A DNA stretch of 64,000 nucleotides from Frankineae bacterium MT45 (GTDB lineage Bacteria; Actinomycetota; Actinomycetes; Mycobacteriales; Jatrophihabitantaceae), in the NCBI GenBank assembly GCA_900100325.1, contig LT629697.1, positions 496,001 through 560,000 of the forward strand, in the 5' to 3' direction. Below, piece after piece: positions 16,419-26,086 of this stretch. Under the pieces are notes generated by a model, which worked only from the letters and a program-made list of their open reading frames with translations, was not told where the DNA came from and ran no database searches. The position numbers and the translations under genes were made by a program. Numbering within the stretch: the first letter of the stretch is position 1; every line of letters starts with the position of its first letter.

Positions 16419-17036
16419 ATGAGGCTTGCGGTGTTCGGAGCGACCGGGCTGACCGGCCGCGAGGTTGTCCGAATCGCGCACGAGCGAGGCCACCGCGTGA
16501 TCGCCGCCGCCCGCTCTGCGGCCGACATGTCGTGGCCGGCGGGCGTCGAGGCGGCGGCGGTCGACATCCTCGATCCGGCCCGGGTCACCAACGTCCTGCG
16601 CGCGGCCGACGCGGCCGTCGTCGCCGTCGGCATCGGAACTACCCGCGGGCCCACCACGGTCTACTCGGCAGGTGTCGAGCACGTGCTGGGGGCGATGTCC
16701 GAATTGGGTGTGCGTCGAATGTCCGTCGTCTCGGCGGCACCGGCCGGACCGCGCGATGCGCTGCCCCGCTCGCAGCGCATGCTCGCGCGCATACTCGATC
16801 AGTTTTTCGGGGAAACCTATAGGGACATGCAGCGGATGGAGACTGCCCTTCAAGGCAGCGACATCGACTGGACCTGCCTGCGCCCCCCGCGATTGGTGAA
16901 CAACAGAGAGCCCGGCTACCGGCTCAGTTCGCGCCCACTCGGCGGCAGCGTCGGGCGAACCGGTCTCGCCGCGGCCTGTCTTGACGTGCTCGACGACACC
17001 ACATTTCGGCGCGAGTTCCGCTACATCAGCAGCTGA
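16419..17036 (+). CDS. NAD(P)H-binding atypical SDR protein
   Basis: 205 residues. N-terminal Rossmann motif AVFGATGLTGREVV, then IAAARS (dinucleotide specificity loop) and AVDILD at strand ends, as in NmrA/SDR-a5 proteins. The later segment MRRMETALQ-like helix and DWTCLRPPRLVN fits the family fold. An active-site YxxxK is not evident, so it may be a sensor or an epimerase-like reductase rather than a classical SDR. I chose ATG 16419 because the upstream GTG 16395 would place the MarR operator inside the gene. Regulation by the divergent MarR protein is likely. Confidence 0.82.
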   Translation: MRLAVFGATGLTGREVVRIAHERGHRVIAAARSAADMSWPAGVEAAAVDILDPARVTNVLRAADAAVVAVGIGTTRGPTTVYSAGVEHVLGAMSELGVRRMSVVSAAPAGPRDALPRSQRMLARILDQFFGETYRDMQRMETALQGSDIDWTCLRPPRLVNNREPGYRLSSRPLGGSVGRTGLAAACLDVLDDTTFRREFRYISS

Positions 17037-17082
17037 TCAGTGAGGGCCGCCAACAGCGTCCGGAGCACGACAAAACTCAGCG

Positions 17083-18324
17083 TTACGCCGCAGAAATTGA
17101 CTCGTTCGCCTCGATGGCCCAACTGAAACCCTGCGCGAGCGCGGCCGCGATCTGCGACTCGCTGGCGTCCGAGAGCCGGGCCGGGGCGTCGGCCGCTGAG
17201 GTACCGGTCGGCCCATCCTCGTGGGCGATGACGTCTCGGATCACGCGGGCCAGCGGAGTCTTGTCACCGAAGGCCGCCTCCTGCAGCTCCGGCGCGAGCG
17301 GCAGGGTGCGGATGACCTCCGCCGAGGGCATCTGCAGCAAGGTGTCGAAGCCAGAGAGCATTCCGGCCGCGAAGGCGCTTTTGGCGTCCGGCGTATCGAG
17401 CATCGCCGCCAGCAGTTCGCAGGCCCGGGCCCGGGTCAGCGTCGCGATCATCACGTCACCGGAGGACTGACCGGTCGAGCGGGCCAGCAGCAGCGAGAGC
17501 CAGTTCTGGATCCGGTAGCTGCCAGCCATGATGAGGGCCTCGCGAATCGAGTGGATCTTGCGGCCGGTCTCGCCGACCCGTCCGATCGAAGCGAGCTGCA
17601 GGATCTGGTAGGTGAGCACCGGTTCACGGCGCAGCACATCCTCCAGCTCCTCGAAGTCGAGCGTCCGGCTGAGCACGGTCGCTGCCATCTTCAGCCGTGC
17701 CAGATTGCTCGGCTCGAGCTTGCGTCCGGCCACGGCGACCGGGCGGTGCAGGTACTGACCCTGGAAGAGTTCGAAGCCGAGGCTGTGGGCCGTCTCCCAC
17801 TCCTCCTCGGTGTGAATGTTCTTTGCCACCACGCGAAGCTCGTACGGGTCGTACTTCTCCAGCATGTGGATGAGCTGGTTCACCGGAACGTCGTGGACGT
17901 CGATCTTCACCACCGAGAGCAGCGGCAGGAGTTCGGCGGCATTAGGCGTCCATTCGAAGTCGTCCATCGCCAACTGGAAGCCCGCGTCGATGAGGCGCCG
18001 GCACCCGGCGATGGCCTCTGGGTCGGAGGCAACCGACGTCGGGAGCTGAAGCACCGTAATTCGCGGGGGAAGCGTCAGTGGGATCTCGCCGACCAGGACG
18101 GAGCGAGGGATGTTGCAGAAGAGCATCTTGCCGTCGATGAGGCGCTTCAAGCCGAGGCTGATCGCCCCGAAGAGCACCGTGTCGGTCAGCTCCTCGCCGG
18201 AGAGGCCGGAGTGGTCGCTGGCGTCGTCAACCGAGAGGAATTGGAGTTCGTAGGCGACGATCTTGCTGTCTCGCCCGTGAATGCTCTGCCGTCCGACGAC
18301 GACATCCGAGGTCGCACTGCTCAT
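17083..18324 (-). CDS. HDOD-EAL signalling protein, EAL probably inactive
   Basis: 413 residues from ATG 18324 (an in-frame GTG at 18339 is also possible; neither has a good RBS). An N-terminal EAL-like domain (about 5-200) keeps FCNIPRS and the AMDDF motif, but the signature reads YELQ instead of EALxR and the late AEGVET motif has become VAKNIHTEE, so phosphodiesterase activity is unlikely. The C-terminal HDOD domain (about 200-400; VLTYQILQLAS, IHSIREALIMAGSYRIQNWLSLLL) is of the YuxH/CdgR type. The family acts by protein contact in stress, motility or cyclic-di-GMP signalling. A full GGDEF-EAL protein lies 0.7 kb away. Confidence 0.85.
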   Translation of the reverse strand: MSSATSDVVVGRQSIHGRDSKIVAYELQFLSVDDASDHSGLSGEELTDTVLFGAISLGLKRLIDGKMLFCNIPRSVLVGEIPLTLPPRITVLQLPTSVASDPEAIAGCRRLIDAGFQLAMDDFEWTPNAAELLPLLSVVKIDVHDVPVNQLIHMLEKYDPYELRVVAKNIHTEEEWETAHSLGFELFQGQYLHRPVAVAGRKLEPSNLARLKMAATVLSRTLDFEELEDVLRREPVLTYQILQLASIGRVGETGRKIHSIREALIMAGSYRIQNWLSLLLARSTGQSSGDVMIATLTRARACELLAAMLDTPDAKSAFAAGMLSGFDTLLQMPSAEVIRTLPLAPELQEAAFGDKTPLARVIRDVIAHEDGPTGTSAADAPARLSDASESQIAAALAQGFSWAIEANESISAA

Positions 18325-18495
18325 CGAGGGAAGGGACACGGTGAAACTCGATTCTTATGGCCGAAGCCCCCCGAACCCGTCCAACAGGCGCATCGATATG
18401 TTAGCGAGAGCAGGGCCGCGTGTCGTACTGAAGCACGCTATAGATACAAGTGTGACTGAACTCTTAACCCAGTCCTACGGAGCCGAATTGCTCGA

Positions 18496-18930
18496 CTACG
18501 CCGGGTGCTCCGAACGCCTCGTTCGCCGAACGATGTGGCGGGAGGCATCGGCCGGGAAGTACGCCGCCCGGCGGGCCTCCAGCCGGCTGATCTCCCAGTC
18601 GTACGGCACCCGCGCGCCCTTCTTCATGTTGTGCCAGGCGCAGAGTGCAGCTGCGTTGGCCAGCGACGTCTGACCGCCCTTACTGTGCGGATGGACGTGA
18701 TCGGCGTGCAGGCCGGTGGTCGCCTCGCAGCGCCGCCCCAAAAGGTCGTGGTGCTCGCAGCGCCCGCCGGCCCGGGATATCACCTCGATCAGCTCGTCGT
18801 GGCTGAATCGGCGAATCGGGTCGCGGTGCCGGGACGGCTTGAGGGCCACTCCGCGGGCCACCATCACGACCAGGCAGATCAGGGCGGCGCTCGAGATGAG
18901 GGCAGTGAGAAGCGAATCCGAGCCGATCAT
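18496..18930 (-). CDS. Membrane-anchored HNH endonuclease-like protein
   Basis: 144 residues from ATG 18930, preceded by GGGGGTGG. An N-terminal hydrophobic helix (LLTALISSAALICLVVMVARGVAL) precedes an HNH domain: CEHHDLLGRRCE (first metal-binding pair), GLHADHVHPHSKGGQTSLANAAALCAWHN (DHV is the catalytic H). The HNH core is complete. A TM segment on a small HNH protein is unusual. Possible roles are processing of incoming DNA or defence at the membrane; neither is shown. It lies between two cyclic-di-GMP-type genes, all on the minus strand but well spaced. Confidence 0.78.
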   Translation of the reverse strand: MIGSDSLLTALISSAALICLVVMVARGVALKPSRHRDPIRRFSHDELIEVISRAGGRCEHHDLLGRRCEATTGLHADHVHPHSKGGQTSLANAAALCAWHNMKKGARVPYDWEISRLEARRAAYFPADASRHIVRRTRRSEHPA

Positions 18931-19033
18931 CCGAACACCACCCCCGTGAGTCAAATACTTGTCGAGGAAATAATGTGGCCGAATTCCGATTCACGCAATC
19001 CGAAGTAGTAGAGACTCGCCGCCGCCGCCGGTA

Positions 19034-21001
19034 TTACGCGACGATCTGAGGGCTGTGCCAGGTGCCGCTGCTCCGCAGGGCCCGCTCCGAGCCCACGACG
19101 CGGATCGGGTTCACAGCTGTCTGCTGGTGCTCCGGCGCCGGGCGGCCGAAGTAGAAGCCCTGGGCGTGCGAGCAGCCGAGTTCGGTGAGCACCTGGGCCT
19201 GGCGGGGCGTCTCGACTCCTTCAGCGACGATCGTGAGGTCGAGGGCGATGGCCATGGCGACGATCGCGCGTAGGACGGGTACCTCGCCGCCGGCCTCGGG
19301 GATGGCGTCCACGAAGCTCTTGTCGATCTTGAGCACGTTCACTGGCAGGTGATCCAGGCGATTGAGCGACGAGTAGCCGGTGCCGAAGTCGTCGATTGCG
19401 ATGCGGACTCCCAGCTCGCGCAGGCTCCGCAGTACGGCCAGCACGCGAAGGTGGTCGGCGTCGAAGGTCGACTCGGTGACCTCGATGATCAGCGACGACG
19501 CCTCCAGCCCGGTCTCCGCCAGCACCGACGCGATGTATCCGGCGTACTCGGGATTGGTCAGCTCATGCCCCGAGGCGTTCACCGAGATGCTGCGGGGGCG
19601 GCCTGTCTGGCGGCTGTAGGCGACGGTGCGCTCGCAGGCTTCACGCAGAATCCAGCGTCCGATCGCGTGAATGGCCCCGCTGCGCTCGGCGAGTGGAATG
19701 AACTCCAGCGGCGAGACGAGACCGCGTTCGGGGTGGATCCACCGGATCAGCGCCTCATCACCGCTGATCTGCCCTGAGGCCAGATCGAGAATTGGTTGGA
19801 AATAGACGGCGAACTCGCCGTTCTCCAGGGCCTGATAGATCTCGGTCGAGGTGGAGCCGTCGTCGGTGACGCCGTACTGGCAGGTCTGCCCGCCGCCGCC
19901 ACTCTTCGCGTTGTACACAGCGACGTCGGCCCGTCCGAGCAGCTTCGACTGCGAGTCATCGGCCCGGAGTTCGGCGACCCCGGCCGAGAAGGACGTCTCG
20001 TGAAGGACCAGGGCGCGGAGCTCGTCGGCCACTGCGGCGGCCCGATTCGCCGTGAATCCGGGGAGGATTAGGGCGAACTCGTCACCGCCCTGGCGGCACA
20101 TGATCTGGTCCCGGTCGACGCTCCGCTTCCAGATCTGCGAGATCGCGGTCAGCAGCCGATCCCCCTCGCCATGTCCGTAGAGGTCGTTCACCGACTTGAA
20201 GTCGTCGAGGTCGATCACCACCACGGCCAGCGCCTGGTCCCCCCGGTTGGCGTCGGCGATGGCCCGGGCCAGCTGGACGTCGAATCCGCGACGGCTGTAG
20301 AGGCCGGTGAGCGCGTCCCGGTCGGCGGCGGTGGCGGCCCGGGTGAGCCAGGCTACGGCGATGGCGACGAAGATCAGGATGCCCTGCAGATAGACGATCT
20401 CGCCCTCGTAGAGCCCGCTGAACTGGGCCGCGAAGTACATGCAGATCTCGACGATGATCACGTGGATCGTCGCTGAGACGAGATCGAAGTAGAAAGTGCA
20501 GGCGACGGTGATGGCCAGGAACATCAGCCCGTCGTCCACCGCGGCCGGTGGGAAGTCACTGATCAGGGCAATGGCGACCGAGATCAGCAGGGTGCCGATG
20601 GCCAACAGCATGTGGAAGGTGCTCGGCGGCAGTACCTTCCCCAGCAGCATGATCGTTCCCCCGCCGACCACGGCGATGGCGGCGATGAGGCTCAGCAGCG
20701 CAGAGTGGCGCAGGGCGAACGGCGCCGAGCCGAGCGCGATGAAGCCGAGCACACCGGCCAGCACGTAGGAGCCGCCGATCGTGAAGGTGAAGACCTGTCG
20801 ACTGACGACGGCCGGGCGGCGGCGGGCGAAGGCCCAGAATTCCCGGACCCGACTGCGGGGCGCGGAGCGCGGTGAGTCGGTCGATCGCGGTGACTCAGGC
20901 GGGAGCGTCGGCTCGGTCGGGCGCGGCGAATCGACGGAACGCGGCGAATCGGTAGGGCGAATCGCCGCACCGTTCAACCTTCTGCGTTCAGCAACGCCCA
21001 T
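19034..21001 (-). CDS. Membrane GGDEF-EAL cyclic-di-GMP enzyme
   Basis: 655 residues. ATG 21001 has GGAG at 7 nt. An N-terminal Ser/Pro/Arg linker made of repeated RSTDSPR-like units (about 10-50) is followed by six or seven TM helices (about 65-225), then GGDEF (DALTGLYSRRGF, DLDDFKSVND, RQGGDEF) and EAL (DEALIRW, SVNASG, VTEST, IAIDDFGTGYSS, LKIDKSF, VAEGVET). Both catalytic signatures are intact, so cyclase and phosphodiesterase activity are both possible. The N-terminal membrane block has no named sensor motif that I recognise. Cyclic di-GMP output here could bear on the surface-protein genes of this region, but no direct link is visible. Confidence 0.92.
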   Translation of the reverse strand: MGVAERRRLNGAAIRPTDSPRSVDSPRPTEPTLPPESPRSTDSPRSAPRSRVREFWAFARRRPAVVSRQVFTFTIGGSYVLAGVLGFIALGSAPFALRHSALLSLIAAIAVVGGGTIMLLGKVLPPSTFHMLLAIGTLLISVAIALISDFPPAAVDDGLMFLAITVACTFYFDLVSATIHVIIVEICMYFAAQFSGLYEGEIVYLQGILIFVAIAVAWLTRAATAADRDALTGLYSRRGFDVQLARAIADANRGDQALAVVVIDLDDFKSVNDLYGHGEGDRLLTAISQIWKRSVDRDQIMCRQGGDEFALILPGFTANRAAAVADELRALVLHETSFSAGVAELRADDSQSKLLGRADVAVYNAKSGGGGQTCQYGVTDDGSTSTEIYQALENGEFAVYFQPILDLASGQISGDEALIRWIHPERGLVSPLEFIPLAERSGAIHAIGRWILREACERTVAYSRQTGRPRSISVNASGHELTNPEYAGYIASVLAETGLEASSLIIEVTESTFDADHLRVLAVLRSLRELGVRIAIDDFGTGYSSLNRLDHLPVNVLKIDKSFVDAIPEAGGEVPVLRAIVAMAIALDLTIVAEGVETPRQAQVLTELGCSHAQGFYFGRPAPEHQQTAVNPIRVVGSERALRSSGTWHSPQIVA

Positions 21002-21214
21002 CAAGACACTCCGTGTCGGAACTCTGGTTGTTCATCCGTAACAACCCGGAGATCCAGTTTCTCCCGGAAATCGGCCTTCTGCACGCTGAAATGGCGGGTC
21101 GCCGCGCCTGCGCCGAGTGGTACTGACGGTTGCGGTTAGATGCGGCAATACTCATGAAATGCAAGCGCGGCAGAGTTGGGCCGCCAATTACCGACGCCGG
21201 AGAGGGTCCGCTGA

Positions 21215-22597
21215 GTGATCGTCATCGAGGGTGCCCATATCGTCACCGGCGACGCCGCCGGCCGCGAATACCGCAGCGGGCACCTAGTTCTGCAGGGGAC
21301 TCGCATCCTGGCGGTTGGGCCGGCCGCGGCCCCGCGCGAGTTCCAGGAGGCGATAGCCCGCGGCGAGGCGACTCGGATCGATGGCGCCGGACGACTGGTG
21401 ACGGCCGGCTTCGTCAACGCCCATCACCACCTGAACCAGTGGATCACCCGGGGTTACGCGACCGACACCACTCTCTTCGGCTGGCTCACCACGCTCTACC
21501 CGATCTGGGCGCGACTCGACGCCGACTCGCTCTACGCCTCCGCGGCGGCGAACCTGGGCTGGCTGGCCCTCACCGGCTGCACCACGAGCATGGATCACCA
21601 GTACGTCTATCCGAGCGGTGTCGGTGATCTCCTCGAGGCCGAGATCACCGCCGCGCGCGACATCGGCCTGCGCTTCCACCCGACCCGGGGCTCGATGAAC
21701 CTCGGGCAGTCCGACGGCGGCCTCCCGCCGGACTCGGTGGTGGAGACGATGGACGCCATCCTGGACGCCAGCGCCGCCGCGATCGATCGCTGGCATGACC
21801 CGGCCTTCGACGCCATGACCCGGATCGCCCTGGCCCCCTGCTCGCCCTTCTCCGTCACCGGCGAATTGATGCGGGAGTCGGCGCAGTTGGCCCGGGAGCG
21901 GGGCGTCCGGCTCCACACCCACGTGTCGGAGACGCTGGATGAGGAGGCCTTCTGCCTGGAGAAGTTCGGCCTCACCCCGCCGCAGTACCTGGAGTCCCTC
22001 GGCTGGCTCGGGGCCGACGTCTGGCTGGCCCACTGCGTGCACCTCAGTGACGAGGCGGTCTCCCGCTTCGCCGCCACCGGGACCGGTGTCGCGCACTGCC
22101 CGACCTCGAACGGGCGCCTCGGCTCAGGTGCCGCGCCGATCCGGGCCCTCCTCGACGCGGGCGGAGTGGTCGGCCTCGGGGTGGACGGCGCCGCCTCCAA
22201 CGAGTCAGGGCGGATGGTCGACGAGCTGCATCAGGCGCTGCTGGTGGCCCGGGTCCGGGACGGCGAACTGGCGCTGAATGCCCGGGAAGCACTGGCGCTG
22301 GCCACTATGGGCGGCGCCCGCTGCCTCGGCCGGCAGGAGGAGCTCGGCTCCCTGGAGGCCGGGAAACTGGCCGACGTCGCGATCTGGCGGGTCGATGACC
22401 TCCCTGGTGCTGGCATCGAAGACCCGGTGGTCACGCTCGTCATCGGGGCGACGACGCTCGATCGCCTCTACGTCAACGGACGGCCGGTGGTGGCCGGCGG
22501 CGAACTCCTCACCGCCGACGTCGAGACGCTGGCCACCAACGCCGCAGCGGCAGCGGCCGCGGTCCGACCTGCCAGCGGCGGCGTCCCTTGGACCTGA
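21215..22597 (+). CDS. 8-oxoguanine deaminase (amidohydrolase)
   Basis: 460 residues. Amidohydrolase motifs in order: NAHHHLNQW (metal HxH), CTTSMDHQYVYP, ACSPFSVT, HTHVSET (metal H), WLAHCVHL (metal H) and GVDGAASNE (catalytic D). The FGWLTTLYPIWARL and DHQYVYP stretches match the 8-oxoguanine deaminase branch (PA0142 type) rather than guanine deaminase or atrazine hydrolases. It converts 8-oxoguanine to urate plus ammonia in the cytosol. Start GTG 21215 after GAGAGGG. It overlaps the xanthine dehydrogenase FAD gene, and the operon ends in urate oxidase, which fits urate as product. Confidence 0.83.
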   Translation: MIVIEGAHIVTGDAAGREYRSGHLVLQGTRILAVGPAAAPREFQEAIARGEATRIDGAGRLVTAGFVNAHHHLNQWITRGYATDTTLFGWLTTLYPIWARLDADSLYASAAANLGWLALTGCTTSMDHQYVYPSGVGDLLEAEITAARDIGLRFHPTRGSMNLGQSDGGLPPDSVVETMDAILDASAAAIDRWHDPAFDAMTRIALAPCSPFSVTGELMRESAQLARERGVRLHTHVSETLDEEAFCLEKFGLTPPQYLESLGWLGADVWLAHCVHLSDEAVSRFAATGTGVAHCPTSNGRLGSGAAPIRALLDAGGVVGLGVDGAASNESGRMVDELHQALLVARVRDGELALNAREALALATMGGARCLGRQEELGSLEAGKLADVAIWRVDDLPGAGIEDPVVTLVIGATTLDRLYVNGRPVVAGGELLTADVETLATNAAAAAAAVRPASGGVPWT

Positions 22598-23406
22598 ACG
22601 GGGTAGCCGTCCTGGCCGAGGCCACCGATCGCCGACCGCAGTCCGGCTGGCGGGCCGGGGACAGCTGGCTGGCCGGCGGGACCTGGCTCTTCTCCGAACC
22701 ACAGCCCGGCATCGAGCGTCTCTTCGACCTGGGTGGCTTCGACTGGACCCCGCTCCAACTGCACCCGGACGGGGGTGGGCTGGAGATCGCCGCCACCTGC
22801 ACCATCGCTGACCTGGCCCGGCACCGGTTGCCGACGCAGTACCTGGGCGCACCGCTGCTCCTGCAGTGCAGCCAGGCGCTGCTTGGCTCGTTCAAGATCT
22901 GGAACGTGGCCACCGTCGGCGGCAACATCTGCATGGGCCTCCCGGCCGGCCCGATGATCTCGCTCGGATCGGCCCTGGACGGGGTCTGCCTCATCTGGAG
23001 CACTGACGGGGGTAGCCGGGAGGTGCCGGTGGCCGAGTTCGTCACCGGCCCCGGCCAGAACGTTCTGGCGGCGGGGGAGCTGCTCCGCTCGATCACGCTC
23101 CCCGCTGCGGCGCTGCAGGCGCGGACCGCGTTTCGCCAGATATCACTGAACAATCTCGGACGGTCGGCGGCGCTGGTGATCGGACGGCTTGACGTCGACG
23201 GCGCCCTGACCATCACCGTCACCGCGGCGACCACCCGGCCGGTGCAGCTGCGCTTCGCCTCCATCCCTGGCGACCGTGACCTCACCGGCGCGCTGCACGA
23301 CTGCGGCGCGGTCTACCACGACGACGTCCACGGATCCCCTCAATGGCGGGAGGCCATGACGGCGCTCTTCTGCCGTGAAATACGGGACGAACTCAGCAAT
23401 GGCTGA
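22588..23406 (+). CDS. Xanthine dehydrogenase, FAD-binding subunit
   Basis: 272 residues from TTG 22588, overlapping the previous stop by 10 bp. The CoxM/XdhB FAD-domain motifs are visible: AGDSWLAGGTWL (pyrophosphate loop, here AGGTWL) and NVATVGGNI. The C-terminal CO-dehydrogenase-flavoprotein domain starts near residue 170. It passes electrons from the iron-sulfur centres to NAD. At about 270 residues the length is normal. Its partner is the fused protein immediately downstream (ATG overlaps by 8 bp). No separate XdhC chaperone gene is seen in the window. Confidence 0.87.
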   Translation: MDLNGVAVLAEATDRRPQSGWRAGDSWLAGGTWLFSEPQPGIERLFDLGGFDWTPLQLHPDGGGLEIAATCTIADLARHRLPTQYLGAPLLLQCSQALLGSFKIWNVATVGGNICMGLPAGPMISLGSALDGVCLIWSTDGGSREVPVAEFVTGPGQNVLAAGELLRSITLPAAALQARTAFRQISLNNLGRSAALVIGRLDVDGALTITVTAATTRPVQLRFASIPGDRDLTGALHDCGAVYHDDVHGSPQWREAMTALFCREIRDELSNG

Positions 23407-26086
23407 GCACCCGGTCGTCAACGGGGTACCGGCCCGCAGCCAGCCGCGACCCGGCCAGTGCCTGCGTACCTACCTGCGCGAGGAGGGGTGGTTCGGGGTC
23501 AAGAAGGGGTGCGACGCCGGCGACTGCGGGGCCTGCACTGTGCACGTCGACGGGGTGCCGGTGCACAGCTGCCTCTACCCGGCGGCCCGGGCCTCCGGAG
23601 CTGAGATCACCACCATCGAGGGGCTGGCCCCCGACGGCGGCCTGCACCCGGTGCAGCAGAACTTCCTCGACGCCCAGGGGCTGCAGTGTGGTTTCTGCAC
23701 CGCCGGGATGATCATGACGACGGCCGCCCTCGATGACGAGCAGTTGGCCGATCTGCCCCGTTCTCTAAAGGGGAATCTCTGTCGCTGCACCGGCTACCGG
23801 GCCATCGGGGATGCCGTCCACGGGGTGAAGCTCGCCGAGGCGCAACCCAGCGGGGCGACGGTTGGGCGCAGTCTCCCCGCCCCGGCCGGCCCGCAGGTCG
23901 TCACCGGCCAGGCCGAGTACACGATGGACTGTGCGCCCGCCGGGCTGCTGCAGATGCGGCTGCTCCGCGCCCCGCATGCCTCGGCCTGGATCCGCTCGAT
24001 CGACACCTTGGCCGCCACCGCTATCCCCGGCGTGCGCCTCATCCTCACCTACGCTGATGCACCCGAGCGGCACTTCTCCTCGGCCCGTCACGAGAATCCG
24101 GACGAGGATCCGCAGGACACCCTGCTACTCGACCGGTTCGTCCGCTTCAAGGGGCAGCGGGTCGCCGCCGTAGTGGCTGACTCGCTGGCGATCGCCGATG
24201 CGGCCTGCGCCGCGATCGTCGTCGACTACGAGATCCGCGATGCTGTCTTCGACCCCGCGGCGGCGATGGCCCCGGGCGCGCCGCAACTGCACCCTGGCAA
24301 GGGGCCGGAGAAGTTCATCGCCGACTCGACCCGCAACCTGGCCGCGGAGATCCACAGCCACCTCGGCGACGTCGATGCAGGCTTCGCGGCGGCCGACGCA
24401 ATCTATGAGAACACCTTCAACATTCACCGGGTGCAGCACGTTCATCTGGAGACGCACGGGGCGATCGCCTGGACGGAAGGGGACCGGCTGGTGGTGCGCA
24501 CGAGCAGCCAGACGCCCTTCCTGACCCGCGACGCGCTGGCCAGGCTGCTCGGACTTTCGGCCGAGAATGTCAGGGTCTTCGTCGAACGGGTCGGCGGCGG
24601 CTTCGGTGGCAAGCAGGAGATGTTCGTCGAGGAACTGGTCGGTCTGGCCGCGCTCCGGCTGCAGCGTCCGGTGCAGCTGGAGTTCACCCGCGAGGAGCAG
24701 TTCATCGGCACCTCGACGCGCCATCCGATGCAGATCACGGTGCGACTCGGCGCCGATGCCGGCGGGCGGCTCACGGCGATGCAAGTGCATTCCATCTCCA
24801 ACGCCGGCGCCTACGGCAACCATTCGGCCGGCGTGCTTTACCACTCATGCGGCGAAGCGATCTCCCTATACCGCTGCGCCAACAAGAAGGTTGACGCGTA
24901 CGCGGTGTACACCAACACGCTGCCCTCCGGCGCCTTCCGCGGCTACGGGGTGAGCCAGATGGCCTTCGCGATCGACTGCGCCATCGACGAACTGGCCCGC
25001 ACGATGGGCATCGATCCGTTCGAGTTCCGGCTCCGCAACGTGGTGCGGGAAGGGGACGAGCTGCACGCCATCGAAGGCGAGCTGAAGGACGTCTCCATCG
25101 GCAGCTACGGGCTCACCGAGTGCGTCGACCTGGTGCGGGCGGCCCTGGCCAGCGGGCGGGGCGAGGCGGCGCCGGAGGGTTGGCTGGTCGGGGACGGCGT
25201 CTGCTTCACAATGCTGGACAGCACGCCACCCGGCGGGCACGTCGCGAACTCCCTGATAAGTGAGGTGGGTGACGGCACGTTCGAGCTGAAGGTCGGCACG
25301 TCGGAGTTCGGCAACGGGACGACCACGGTGCACGTGCAGCTGGCCTCGACCGCGCTCGGCGTCCGTCCCGACCAGATCCGCGTCGTCCAGTCCGACACCG
25401 ATCACGTCGCGCACGACACCGGGGCCTACGGCTCCACCGGCACGATGGTGGCCGGGAAGGCGACGCTGATCGCCGCCACCGAACTACGCCGGCTCATCGA
25501 TGCGGCGCTGGCGCCGGATCAGGCTCGTCGCGAGTTGCTGACGGCCAGCGGCCGCAGTGACGGCACGCCGCGCTCGGTGACCTTCAACGTGCAGGGGTTC
25601 CGGGTCGCGGTGAACCCCGAGACCGGCGAGTTGCGGATCCTCTTCAGCGTGCAGGCCGCGGACGCCGGGACGGTCATCAATCCGATGCAGTGTCGCGGGC
25701 AGGTCGAGGGTGGCGTGGCCCAGGCGCTGGGGGCGGCCATGTTCGAGCACGTCGACATCGACGCCACCGGCGAAGTGACGACCCGGGTGCTGCGCAGCTA
25801 TCACATCCCGTCTTTTGCGGATATCCCGCTCACCGAGGTCTACTTCGCGTCGAGCTACGAGACGCTCGGGCCGATGGGTGCGAAGCCGATGAGCGAGAGC
25901 CCGTTCAATCCGGTGGCGCCGGCGCTGGCCAATGCGCTGCGTGACGCGACAGGGGTCCGGTTCGAGTCGCTGCCGCTGACCCGGGACCGGATCTGGGCGC
26001 GACTTCAAGCGGATCCTCCGCCGGTCGAGAAGCCCCCGCAGCCTGAGAAGAGCAGTGAAGTGACGGAGAGAGGCGTACGAGCATGA
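23399..26086 (+). CDS. Xanthine dehydrogenase, fused 2Fe-2S and molybdopterin subunits
   Basis: 895 residues from ATG 23399. The first 150 residues are the small subunit: GCDAGDCGAC and HSCLYP (ferredoxin-type cluster), then QCGFCTAGM and CRCTGYR (four-helix cluster). A linker leads to the large Mo subunit with GGGFGGKQE, SGAFRGYG, GTSEFGNGTT, DTGAYGSTGT and the C-terminal GPMGAKPMSES carrying the catalytic glutamate. In most bacteria these are two genes (xdhA/xdhC or coxS/coxL), so this is a natural fusion missing only FAD, which the upstream gene supplies. It oxidises hypoxanthine and xanthine to urate. The next gene, urate oxidase, overlaps by 4 bp. Confidence 0.9.
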   Translation: MAEHPVVNGVPARSQPRPGQCLRTYLREEGWFGVKKGCDAGDCGACTVHVDGVPVHSCLYPAARASGAEITTIEGLAPDGGLHPVQQNFLDAQGLQCGFCTAGMIMTTAALDDEQLADLPRSLKGNLCRCTGYRAIGDAVHGVKLAEAQPSGATVGRSLPAPAGPQVVTGQAEYTMDCAPAGLLQMRLLRAPHASAWIRSIDTLAATAIPGVRLILTYADAPERHFSSARHENPDEDPQDTLLLDRFVRFKGQRVAAVVADSLAIADAACAAIVVDYEIRDAVFDPAAAMAPGAPQLHPGKGPEKFIADSTRNLAAEIHSHLGDVDAGFAAADAIYENTFNIHRVQHVHLETHGAIAWTEGDRLVVRTSSQTPFLTRDALARLLGLSAENVRVFVERVGGGFGGKQEMFVEELVGLAALRLQRPVQLEFTREEQFIGTSTRHPMQITVRLGADAGGRLTAMQVHSISNAGAYGNHSAGVLYHSCGEAISLYRCANKKVDAYAVYTNTLPSGAFRGYGVSQMAFAIDCAIDELARTMGIDPFEFRLRNVVREGDELHAIEGELKDVSIGSYGLTECVDLVRAALASGRGEAAPEGWLVGDGVCFTMLDSTPPGGHVANSLISEVGDGTFELKVGTSEFGNGTTTVHVQLASTALGVRPDQIRVVQSDTDHVAHDTGAYGSTGTMVAGKATLIAATELRRLIDAALAPDQARRELLTASGRSDGTPRSVTFNVQGFRVAVNPETGELRILFSVQAADAGTVINPMQCRGQVEGGVAQALGAAMFEHVDIDATGEVTTRVLRSYHIPSFADIPLTEVYFASSYETLGPMGAKPMSESPFNPVAPALANALRDATGVRFESLPLTRDRIWARLQADPPPVEKPPQPEKSSEVTERGVRA

